Below, piece after piece: positions 57,243 through 64,000 of a stretch of DNA of 64,000 nt (the first letter of the stretch is position 1; each line of letters starts with the position of its first letter). The notes below the pieces were generated by a model. It worked only from the letters and a program-made list of their open reading frames with translations. It made no database searches and was not told the origin of the DNA. The stretch comes from an uncultured Massilia sp. (GTDB lineage Bacteria; Pseudomonadota; Gammaproteobacteria; Burkholderiales; Burkholderiaceae_D): assembly GCA_913778765.1 (NCBI GenBank), contig CAJYXO010000254.1, positions 1-64,000 of the forward strand, in the 5' to 3' direction. The translations under genes were made by a program, and so were the position numbers.

Positions 57243-58451
57243 ATGAATATGAAACCTAGTATTGTCCGGCGTCCATTTGCCGCGTCTGTCCGCTTGCTCC
57301 TGGCAGGCCTGGGCCTGTTTTCCATTCCATTCCACGCCGATGCGCAGGCGCCGGTTTGCAAGGCGTTGGTCAGCGCGAACAATCAGCTTTATCTGGTTGC
57401 CGAAGACGGCGTCACGATTGTCCAGTTCCCGACCGACACTCAGAGTAAATCCAGTATCAGCCTTTCTCCCGACGGGACCAAAGTCGCCTATGTTGCCGAC
57501 GCTAGTCCGAATGCCTTTACCGTCGTCGATACATCCGGACGCCAAATGAGTTTTCCGGTCCCGCCGTCCGCGCAGGGAACGTTCACTGGCGTCACATGGG
57601 ACTCGGCGAACGCTCTGAAAGTACGCTACCACGCGGGGCGCGACAATGACGTGTTCCAGTTTTATCTGGCGACGCCGGGTTTTTCGTATCCGTTGCCGAA
57701 AATCGGACGCGCCATTGCAGGCGTCAACTGTTCCATAAAAAGCGATGAAGGAACGACTGCCTGCCTCTCAGAAAATAAACTTGTCGTGAACAAGAAGATT
57801 CTGATCGATCGGGATCCTCTTTCGACAAGCAATGTTTCGTCATTTACTTCAGCTAACTTGGTGGTAGGGACGAGCTTGGTCACGCAGACCTCGCCGAGCT
57901 TTCAAATACGTGTGCAAGAGATTGCAGGAGGTGAAGTGGGCCTGATGCTTACTTTGCCCGACGGATCCTGGTCCAAGTCGCGGGTGCCTGTCGGCATGGT
58001 CATGCCGGTTGCCTGGGACGATGTCAGCTATGGCTTCTCACCTGTTAGCGTAGACCGCGCCAAAGGACAGGTAGCAATCGCCGTAACAAAAAGCAGCGGG
58101 CATGTCGGCACTTTCGATCCTTCTGTGGCGTGGTCTTCAAACAATCACGTTGCTGTCGTCACGCATGGTTCGACGGGTGCTCAGCTGCTCCTCGTAAAGG
58201 CGAGCGGTAACGAGGCGCCGATGTCGGCGGCACTCGGTGAAATCGACCAGGTCACATCGATCAGTTTCGAGACGCCGACCCAGCTGATGCTACGGACCGC
58301 CACGCAGTTCCTCTCGGTCCCCATCCATACCATCAACGGCAAATCTTCGAATTTGCAAATCGGCGCAGTACGAAGACTGCCCATTTCCATGAGCCTGACT
58401 TTGCCTGGCGGCGCCACCATGGCAAGCGTCGAGGGGTGGACCTGCCGTTAG
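57243..58451 (+). CDS. Secreted beta-propeller-like protein of unknown function
   Basis: The 402-residue protein has an N-terminal signal peptide (residues about 15-33, ending PFHADAQA). The mature part looks like WD40/TolB-type propeller blades with repeated DGTKVAYVAD and related strand patterns (SISLSPDGTKVAYVADASPN, FDPSVAWSSNNHVAVVTHG, TSISFETPTQLML). I recognise no family. It lies 13 bases after the interrupted 3D gene with a GAAGGAAG site, so they form one operon. GC is lower than in flanking genes. Confidence 0.75.
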   Translation: MNMKPSIVRRPFAASVRLLLAGLGLFSIPFHADAQAPVCKALVSANNQLYLVAEDGVTIVQFPTDTQSKSSISLSPDGTKVAYVADASPNAFTVVDTSGRQMSFPVPPSAQGTFTGVTWDSANALKVRYHAGRDNDVFQFYLATPGFSYPLPKIGRAIAGVNCSIKSDEGTTACLSENKLVVNKKILIDRDPLSTSNVSSFTSANLVVGTSLVTQTSPSFQIRVQEIAGGEVGLMLTLPDGSWSKSRVPVGMVMPVAWDDVSYGFSPVSVDRAKGQVAIAVTKSSGHVGTFDPSVAWSSNNHVAVVTHGSTGAQLLLVKASGNEAPMSAALGEIDQVTSISFETPTQLMLRTATQFLSVPIHTINGKSSNLQIGAVRRLPISMSLTLPGGATMASVEGWTCR

Positions 58452-58602
58452 TCCGGCTTGCCAGTCCGATGCCGCACAGCTCGAAGGGGCGGCGTCGGAC
58501 GATCAACGATGGCCTGGCGGTGGAGCAAGCGAGCGTATTTCGCCCCGCGCCAGCAGACCTCGCCGGCACCTTCTATAATCGGTCTTTTACCCCGGGCCGA
58601 GC

Positions 58603-60003
58603 ATGAAATCCCCAGTCAATACAGGTACTTACGAGAAACCCGCGACCCTGGTGGACGGCCTCGCGGGCAGCCAGCTCGTCTGGGCCGTCATCGTGCTTTC
58701 CCTCGGCGTCGGCATGTCGGCGCTGGATACCGCGATCGCCAACACGGCGCTGCCGGCCATGGCCCGCCAGCTGCACGCCACGCCCGCGGACTCGGTCTGG
58801 ATCGTCAACGCCTACCAGCTCGCGATGGTCGCGACCCTGTTGCCGGTGGCGGCGCTGGGCGAGACCATCGGCTACAAGCGCGTCTACGTGGCCGGCATGG
58901 CCATCTTCACCGCGGCTTCGCTGGCCTGCGCGCTGGCGTGGTCGCTGCCGGTGCTGATCGTCGGGCGCCTGTTCCAGGGGCTCGGTGCGGCGGCGCTCAT
59001 GGGCGTCAACTCGGCGCTGATCCGCGCGGTCTATCCGGTCAAGCAGCACGGGCGCGGCTTCGGCAACAATGCGCTGGTGGTGGCGATCGGCTTCGCGCTC
59101 GGGCCGAGCCTGTCGTCGGTGATCCTGGCGGCGTCCTCGTGGGAGTGGCTGTTCGGTATCAACGTCCTGCCCGGCATCCTCGGCTTCTTCCTGGCGCGCC
59201 GGGCGCTGCCGGAGACGGGGCGCACCAGCCACAAGGTCGACGGCGTGGCGGGGCTGTACAATGTCGCCGCTTTCGGCATGGCGGTGCTGGCGCTGGGCGA
59301 TGCGGCGCACCGCGTCGGCATGCGCACCCTGCTGCCGGAGACCTTGCTGGCGCTGTTCTTCTTTGTCCTGCTGCTGCGCCGCCAGAAGGGCCATCCGGCG
59401 CCGCTGCTGCCGGTCGACCTGTTCCGCCTGCCGCTGTTCACGCTGTCGACGCTGACCGCGATCTGCACCTTCGCCGCGCAGGCGCTGGCCTTCGTGGCGC
59501 TGCCGTTCTACTTCGATAGCCAGCTTGGCCGCAGCGCGGTGGAGACGGGCTTCCTGCTGACGCCCTGGCCGGTGATGGTCGGCGTGATGGCGCCGGTGGC
59601 GGGGCGGCTCAGCGACCACTATGCGCCCGGCCTGCTGGGCGGCGTCGGGTTGATGATCCTGGCGCTGGGGCTGGCCCTGCTGCTCGGCATGCCGGGCGAT
59701 CCTTCCGCCTTCGATATCGGCTGGCGCATGGCGGTGTGCGGCGTCGGCTTCGGCTTCTTCCAGGCGCCCAACGTCAAGGCGATCATGACCAGCGCGCCGG
59801 CCTCGCGCAGCGGCAGCGCCAGCGGCATGGTCGCCACCGCGCGCCTGATCGGGCAGTCGCTAGGTGCGGCGCTGGTGGCCTTCTGCCTGACCGTGTTCCA
59901 CCTGCGCGGGACCTGGTACGCGATTGCGATCGCGGCGGCGTTTGCCGCGGTGGCCAGCGTGGCGAGTTTTTCGCGGCTGGTGGTGGCGGCGCCGGCGCGG
60001 TAA
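58603..60003 (+). CDS. MFS transporter, DHA2-like
   Basis: The 466-residue inner-membrane protein has about 13-14 hydrophobic helices. It carries the drug:H+ antiporter-2 type start MSALDTAIANTALPAMA with the WIVNAYQLAMV segment, the MFS loop motif GETIGYKRVYVAGM after helix 2, and GRLFQGLGAAALMG. It likely exports a drug or metabolite by proton antiport. No TetR or MarR regulator is adjacent. The ATG lies in the GCATGAAATC context with a GGGCCGAG upstream. Confidence 0.9.
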   Translation: MKSPVNTGTYEKPATLVDGLAGSQLVWAVIVLSLGVGMSALDTAIANTALPAMARQLHATPADSVWIVNAYQLAMVATLLPVAALGETIGYKRVYVAGMAIFTAASLACALAWSLPVLIVGRLFQGLGAAALMGVNSALIRAVYPVKQHGRGFGNNALVVAIGFALGPSLSSVILAASSWEWLFGINVLPGILGFFLARRALPETGRTSHKVDGVAGLYNVAAFGMAVLALGDAAHRVGMRTLLPETLLALFFFVLLLRRQKGHPAPLLPVDLFRLPLFTLSTLTAICTFAAQALAFVALPFYFDSQLGRSAVETGFLLTPWPVMVGVMAPVAGRLSDHYAPGLLGGVGLMILALGLALLLGMPGDPSAFDIGWRMAVCGVGFGFFQAPNVKAIMTSAPASRSGSASGMVATARLIGQSLGAALVAFCLTVFHLRGTWYAIAIAAAFAAVASVASFSRLVVAAPAR

Positions 60004-60022
60004 AGTGGGCGGAACGCGTGCA

Positions 60023-60053
60023 AACCTGGACCCCCGCCTTCGCGGGGGCGACG
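60023..60053. repeat. Dispersed inverted-repeat element, copy 7 (single arm)
   Basis: Only the right arm type is present (AACCTGGACCCCCGCCTTCG plus CGGGGGCGACG), with CCTGG in place of the family's CTTGG. It lies 20 bases after the MFS stop and runs into a tandem repeat. Confidence 0.8.
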
Positions 60054-60102
60054 ATGAAAAAGGTCGCGGGAGCGACGATGAAAAAGGTCGCGGGAGCGAC
60101 TG
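60049..60102 (+). repeat. Two-copy 24-bp tandem repeat before the tartrate/malate dehydrogenase
   Basis: GCGACGATGAAAAAGGTCGC plus GGGA occurs twice in direct succession, then begins a third time (GCGAC). It sits 16 bases before the next start codon. The unit encodes MKKVAGAT, so a 33-codon frame (60054-60155) starts in it and overlaps the next gene. Confidence 0.85.
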
Positions 60103-60117
60103 TCAGAGAAATCAACC

Positions 60118-61215
60118 ATGACGAAAGTATTCAACATCGCCGCCATCCCCGGTGACGGCATCGGCAAGGAAGTCCTTCCGGAAGGCCTGAAGGTCCTGGC
60201 CGCGGCCAGCGAGCGCTTCGGGCTCCAGCTCGAAGTCACGCAGTTCGACTGGGCCAGCTGCGACTACTATCTGCGGACCGGCGACATGATGCCGCCCGAC
60301 TGGAAAGAGCAGCTGGCCGGCATGGACGCCATCTACTTCGGCGCGGTCGGCTGGCCGGCCACGGTGCCGGACCATGTCTCGCTGTGGGGTTCGCTGCTGA
60401 AGTTCCGGCGCGAGTTCGACCAGTACATCAACCTGCGCCCGGTGCGCCTGTTCGAAGGCGTCCCTTGTCCGCTGGCGGGCCGCAAGCCCGGCGACATCGA
60501 CTTCTTCGTGGTGCGGGAGAATACCGAGGGCGAGTACACCAACCTGGGCGGCGTCATGTTCCCGGGCACCGAGCGCGAGCTGGTGATCCAGGAATCCGTG
60601 TTCACCCGCCACGGCGCCGACCGCGTGCTGCGCTACGCCTTCGAGCTGGCCAATGCGCGCCAACGCAAGCACCTGACGGTGGCCACCAAGTCGAACGGCA
60701 TCGCCATCAGCATGCCCTGGTGGGACGGCCGCGCCGATGCCGTCCACGCCGACTACCCCGAGGTCACGGTCGACAAGCAGCACATCGACATCCTGACCGC
60801 GCGCTTCGTGCTGCAGCCGAACCGTTTCGACGTGGTGGTGGCCTCGAACCTGTTCGGCGACATCCTGTCCGACCTGGGCCCGGCCTGCACCGGCACCATC
60901 GGCCTGGCGCCGTCCGGCAACCTGAACCCGGACCGCAAGTTCCCCTCGCTGTTCGAGCCGGTGCACGGCTCGGCGCCGGACATCGCCGGCAAAGGCATCG
61001 CCAATCCGATCGCGATGATCTGGTCGGGCGCGATGATGCTGGCCTTCCTGGCGGCCGGCGCCCACGTGCCGCACTGCTACGGCGAGGCCCACGACGCGAT
61101 CCTGGCCGCGATCGAAGAGGTGCTGCGCAGCGGCCCGCGCACGGCCGACCTGGGCGGCAGCGCCGGCACGGTCGAGGTGGGCAACGCGATCGCCGCCCTC
61201 GTACGCGGCAAATAA
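60118..61215 (+). CDS. Tartrate dehydrogenase / D-malate dehydrogenase
   Basis: This NAD-dependent beta-decarboxylating dehydrogenase has 365 residues. It shows AIPGDGIGKEVLPEG at the N-terminus, LRPVRLFEGVPCPLAGR, the ENTEGEYTNLGG loop, the catalytic Lys segment VATKSNGIAISMPWWDG (typical of the TtuC/DmlA branch) and SLFEPVHGSAPDIAGKG with the NAD site. The ATG has only a weak AGAGAAATC site upstream. Substrate preference (tartrate, D-malate) cannot be read. Confidence 0.93.
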   Translation: MTKVFNIAAIPGDGIGKEVLPEGLKVLAAASERFGLQLEVTQFDWASCDYYLRTGDMMPPDWKEQLAGMDAIYFGAVGWPATVPDHVSLWGSLLKFRREFDQYINLRPVRLFEGVPCPLAGRKPGDIDFFVVRENTEGEYTNLGGVMFPGTERELVIQESVFTRHGADRVLRYAFELANARQRKHLTVATKSNGIAISMPWWDGRADAVHADYPEVTVDKQHIDILTARFVLQPNRFDVVVASNLFGDILSDLGPACTGTIGLAPSGNLNPDRKFPSLFEPVHGSAPDIAGKGIANPIAMIWSGAMMLAFLAAGAHVPHCYGEAHDAILAAIEEVLRSGPRTADLGGSAGTVEVGNAIAALVRGK

Positions 61216-61251
61216 CGCCACGAGTCTTTAAACCGCGCCGTCCGCCTCGAT

Positions 61252-61599
61252 ATGAGGAGGATGGCGCGCCGCTCCCGCATCCCCGATGTTCCCGAAGCCC
61301 CGGACCCCGTCGACGAGGCCCTGTGCCCCTTGTGCGGACGGCCGCTGGGCGACCAGAACATCGACCGCCATCACCTCATCCCCAAATCGCTGAAGGGCAG
61401 GGAGCAGTTCCCGATCCACAAGGTCTGCCACCGCAAGATCCACGCGACCTTTTCGGAACGCGAGCTGCTGCGCGCCTACCACACCTGGGACGCCCTGAAA
61501 GGCCATGAAGACATCCGGTCCTTCATCGGCTGGGTCCGGAACAAGCCGCCCGGATTTTACAGTCGTACATTCACATCGAATAAGAAAAAGGGCCGCTGA
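61252..61599 (+). CDS. Small HNH-type zinc-finger nuclease-like protein
   Basis: The 115-residue protein has CPLCGRPL, then DRHHLIPKS and VCHRKIHATFS, matching a compact HNH fold with a zinc site. No other domain is present. ATG 61252 lacks a ribosome site, and ATG 61261 follows GAGGAGG without spacer, so the start is open. It is 36 bases after the dehydrogenase. Function unknown; nuclease activity is inferred from the fold alone. Confidence 0.75.
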   Translation: MRRMARRSRIPDVPEAPDPVDEALCPLCGRPLGDQNIDRHHLIPKSLKGREQFPIHKVCHRKIHATFSERELLRAYHTWDALKGHEDIRSFIGWVRNKPPGFYSRTFTSNKKKGR

Positions 61600-61748
61600 G
61601 CCTAGGTATTTATACTGATTTCCCGGGCTATGCCGGAAAAATTGTCGAAAATATCGACAAGTATGAATTTGTCCGCATGGACATGGTGTAGAATTAAATC
61701 TTCCAATTTTGCAATTCGCGCCCTTCCTTTTTTTTCTACGCAGTTGCA

Positions 61749-63350
61749 ATGAATCAAGACGATCCCACCCGCTGTTCCGTCCTCCTCATCGACGACGAAT
61801 CCTTCTCCGAGGACATCATCTCGCATGGCCTGAAGGCCTGTGCGCCGCACACGCTGCGCTATGCCAGCCGTCCCGGCATGGCCGTCGAGCTGGCCAAGGA
61901 GATCGATGCGACGGTGGTGCTGGTCGATCTGCGCATGCCCGAAATCGATGGTCTCGACGTCACGCGCCGCCTGCGCGCCGACAAGGAAACCGAGCAGATT
62001 CCCGTGATCGTGCTGTCGTCGGAGGACGACCCGGACGTCAAGGCCAAGGCCTTCGCCGCCGGCGCCAACGACTACCTGGTGAAGTGGCCCGATCCGCGCG
62101 AGCTGGTGGCGCGCGTGCGCTACCACAGCGACGCCTGCATCGCGCGGCGCCAGCGCGACGACGCCTTTGTCTCGCTGCGCCTCAGCCAGCAGCAGCTCGA
62201 AGCCAGCCAGCAGGCCCTGTTCCAGGCGCAGAAGATGGAGGCGATCGGCCAGCTGACCGGCGGCGTGGCGCATGACTTCAACAACGTCCTGCAGATCATC
62301 GGCGGCAACCTGCAGCTGCTCAAGCTGATTGGCGACCTGAACGACGCCGGCCTGGCGCGCGTCGACATGGCGCTGACCGGCGTCGAGCGCGGCGCCAAGC
62401 TGTCGTCGCACCTGCTGGCCTTCGCCCGCCGCCAGCCGCTGCAGGCGGTGGTGATCGACCCCGGCCACCTGCTGCGCGAAATGGACGACATGATGCGGCG
62501 CGTGCTCGGCCCGCGCGCGCGCGTCGTCACCGAAATCGAGCATCGGCTGGGCAGCACCCTGGTCGATCCGAACCAGCTCAACAACGTGCTGCTGAACCTC
62601 GCCATCAATGCGCGCGACGCCATGGCGGGCGGCGGCACGCTCACCATCCGCGCCGCCAACGTCGATCCGGAGCGCGGTCTGCCGCCGTCGCTCGCGGCGG
62701 GGCGCTACGTGCTGATCGAGATCGCCGACACCGGCCAGGGCATGCCGCCCGAGGTGCTGGAACGCGCTTTCGAGCCCTTCTTCACCACCAAGCCGACCGG
62801 CCAGGGCACCGGCCTGGGCCTGTCGATGGCCTACGGCTTCGTCAAGCAGTCTGGCGGCGAGATCGTGCTGCACAGCGAGGTCGGTCAGGGCACCAGCGTG
62901 CGCATCTACCTGCCGCGCAGCGAGGCCGAGCCGGGCGAGGTCGAGGCCGTGCCGTCGGCGCCGCTGCAGGGTGGGCTGGAAACCATCCTGGTGGTGGAAG
63001 ACGAGGACGACGTGCGCAGCGCCACCTGCGGCATCCTGTCCGCGCTCGGCTACCGCGTGCTGGAAGCGCCGGATGCCGCGGCGGCCAAGGCCATCGTCGA
63101 CAGCGGCGAGCAGATCGACCTGGTGTTCAGCGACGTCATCATGCCCGGCCCGGTCAGCAGCCTGCAACTCGGCGAAGCGGTGCGCGCAAGGCTGCCGCTG
63201 GCGCAGATGCTGTATACCTCGGGCTATGCGGAAGGCGTGCTGGCGCACGAAGGACGGGTGGAGGCGGGGGTGAACCTGCTGCAGAAACCGTATCATCCGG
63301 ATGCGCTCAGTGCGCGGATCCGGCATCTCTTAAGGCGCCGTCAGGGGTAA
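61749..63350 (+). CDS. Receiver-HisKA-HATPase-receiver hybrid kinase
   Basis: The 533-residue soluble protein has an N-terminal receiver (LVDLRMPE, Asp60; [16 protein letters not shown]), a short coiled coil and HisKA with [12 protein letters not shown] (His175). An HATPase ([29 protein letters not shown]) and a C-terminal receiver (FSDVIMPG, Asp462; LQKPYHPD) follow. It has no sensor domain, so it acts downstream of another input. It resembles the kinase at 46.4-48.1 kb. The start has the usual T-rich leader and no strong ribosome site. Confidence 0.92.
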   Translation: MNQDDPTRCSVLLIDDESFSEDIISHGLKACAPHTLRYASRPGMAVELAKEIDATVVLVDLRMPEIDGLDVTRRLRADKETEQIPVIVLSSEDDPDVKAKAFAAGANDYLVKWPDPRELVARVRYHSDACIARRQRDDAFVSLRLSQQQLEASQQALFQAQKMEAIGQLTGGVAHDFNNVLQIIGGNLQLLKLIGDLNDAGLARVDMALTGVERGAKLSSHLLAFARRQPLQAVVIDPGHLLREMDDMMRRVLGPRARVVTEIEHRLGSTLVDPNQLNNVLLNLAINARDAMAGGGTLTIRAANVDPERGLPPSLAAGRYVLIEIADTGQGMPPEVLERAFEPFFTTKPTGQGTGLGLSMAYGFVKQSGGEIVLHSEVGQGTSVRIYLPRSEAEPGEVEAVPSAPLQGGLETILVVEDEDDVRSATCGILSALGYRVLEAPDAAAAKAIVDSGEQIDLVFSDVIMPGPVSSLQLGEAVRARLPLAQMLYTSGYAEGVLAHEGRVEAGVNLLQKPYHPDALSARIRHLLRRRQG

Positions 63351-63358
63351 TGCGTGGG

Positions 63359-63385
63359 GCAAATCGGTCGGGGCGACCGATTTGC
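63359..63385. terminator. Bidirectional hairpin between convergent phosphorelay genes
   Basis: GCAAATCGGTCG and CGACCGATTTGC form a perfect 12-bp stem around a GGG loop. There is no T-run. Confidence 0.65.
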
Positions 63386-63405
63386 AAGCCCACGCGCGAC
63401 GTCGA

Positions 63406-63864
63406 TTATTTGGTCGGCTTGACGTAACGCTGCGAACCCGGCGGCGGTTCGTTCAGCACCGCCCAGAAGATCCCCAGGTCGGCGATCGCGCGTACGAACT
63501 CCGTGAAATCCACCGGCTTGACCACATAGGCGTTGACGCCCAGCTCGTAGCTGCGCACCAGGTCCTGTTCTTCCTTCGACGAGGTCAGCATCACGACCGG
63601 CAGCGGCTTCAGGCCGTCGGTCGTACGGATTTCCTTCAGCACTTCGAGGCCGTCGACCTTCGGCAGCTTCAGGTCGAGCAGCACCACGGCCGGATTGCCG
63701 GGCGCACGCTGGGCATATTCGCCGCGGCGGTGCAGGTAATCGAGCGCTTCCGCGCCGTCGCGCACGACGATCACCTGGTTGGCGAGCTGGCTTTTCGACA
63801 GCGCGATCAGCGTCAGCTCCAAGTCGTTCGGGTTGTCTTCGACAAGCAGGATGGGCTTGAGCAT
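63406..63864 (-). CDS. Single-domain response regulator (Rcp1/CheY-like)
   Basis: The 152-residue protein is one receiver domain with ILLVEDNPNDLELTLIAL, LLDLKLPK (Asp64), VVMLTSSKEEQDL and YVVKPVDF. It has no output domain. This is the Rcp1 type that partners phytochrome or PAS kinases. ATG 63864 with GAAGGA upstream is preferred; a TTG at 63876 overlaps the kinase stop. It likely receives phosphate from the kinase just upstream. Confidence 0.94.
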   Translation of the reverse strand: MLKPILLVEDNPNDLELTLIALSKSQLANQVIVVRDGAEALDYLHRRGEYAQRAPGNPAVVLLDLKLPKVDGLEVLKEIRTTDGLKPLPVVMLTSSKEEQDLVRSYELGVNAYVVKPVDFTEFVRAIADLGIFWAVLNEPPPGSQRYVKPTK

Positions 63865-63872
63865 GGGGTCCT

Positions 63873-64000
63873 TCAATGTTCTAACTTCGGAATGGCAAAT
63901 GAAAAAGTGGCGCCTTCGCCCTGCACGGACTCGGCCCAGACGCGGCCGTTGTGGCGCTCGATGATGCGGCGCACGTTGGCCAGGCCGATGCCGGTGCCCT
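63873..64000 (-). CDS. Sensor histidine kinase, C-terminal end only (runs off window)
   Basis: The last 42 codons read from the window edge as [20 protein letters not shown], then WAES, an acidic-glycine segment and [10 protein letters not shown] before TGA at 63873-63875. That is the G2 box and end of an HATPase domain. The rest lies beyond position 64000. It is the first gene of an operon with the response regulator. Confidence 0.9.
   Translation of the reverse strand, partial: GTGIGLANVRRIIERHNGRVWAESVQGEGATFSFAIPKLEH

Noticed and set aside
51628-58451. An integrated prophage or integrative element
   Set aside because: No integrase, phage structural, plasmid or conjugation gene was seen, and no direct repeat of the tRNA 3' end beyond the four whole tRNA genes was found by eye.

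Overview
The window looks like a chromosomal segment of a high-GC betaproteobacterium of the family Oxalobacteraceae, most like Massilia or a close relative. Three things point there: the surE-pcm-nlpD-rpoS order, the long ndk-rlmN-pilW-rodZ-ispG-hisS-yfgM-bamB-der-hfq-hflX-hflK-hflC-hisZ-purA block known from Burkholderiales, and third-codon-position GC richness almost throughout. Genus is inference; no rRNA operon is present to confirm it.

Layout. Positions 1-2.9 kb hold an AGCS-type alanine/glycine:sodium symporter and, on the other strand, a quinone oxidoreductase overlapping a tiny ParS/MbcA-like domain gene. At 3.05-4.88 kb is a two-gene cassette: a TIR protein followed by a MinD/ParA-like ATPase whose P-loop has lost its hallmark residues. 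From 5.0 to 10.2 kb lie surE, pcm, nlpD, rpoS and rlmD. From 10.3 to 20.3 kb, mostly on the minus strand, are a PAS-GAF-GAF hybrid kinase, a ZnuD-like TonB-dependent receptor with a small exported protein upstream, a 1257-residue DUF4214/Ig-like/RTX surface protein and a Bax-inhibitor-1 membrane protein. From 20.6 to 37.3 kb is the dense housekeeping block. From 37.4 to 48.1 kb are an NlpC/P60 cell-wall hydrolase, a three-gene periplasmic GMC dehydrogenase with a monohaem cytochrome c, a chemoreceptor, MarC, an FKBP lipoprotein, and a two-domain KaiC-like ATPase overlapping a hybrid histidine kinase. uvrB and an aromatic/aspartate aminotransferase follow.

From 51.6 to 55.6 kb four identical tRNA-Asn(GTT) genes are interleaved with a ParS/RES toxin-antitoxin pair, purT and an acyl-CoA-dehydrogenase-like gene. 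Immediately beyond is a patch of visibly lower GC with two secreted-protein genes. The first is an Ig-like plus 3D-domain (MltA-type) protein broken by one in-frame TAA. The last 5.5 kb carry an MFS transporter, a tartrate/D-malate dehydrogenase, a small HNH protein and a cluster of phosphorelay proteins cut by the window edge.

Seven copies or half-copies of a short inverted repeat family sit between genes, mostly just after stop codons. No CRISPR array, insertion sequence, integrase or prophage was seen. The best candidates for something new are the TIR plus degenerate-ATPase cassette, the KaiC/kinase module, and the tRNA-Asn array with its cargo.
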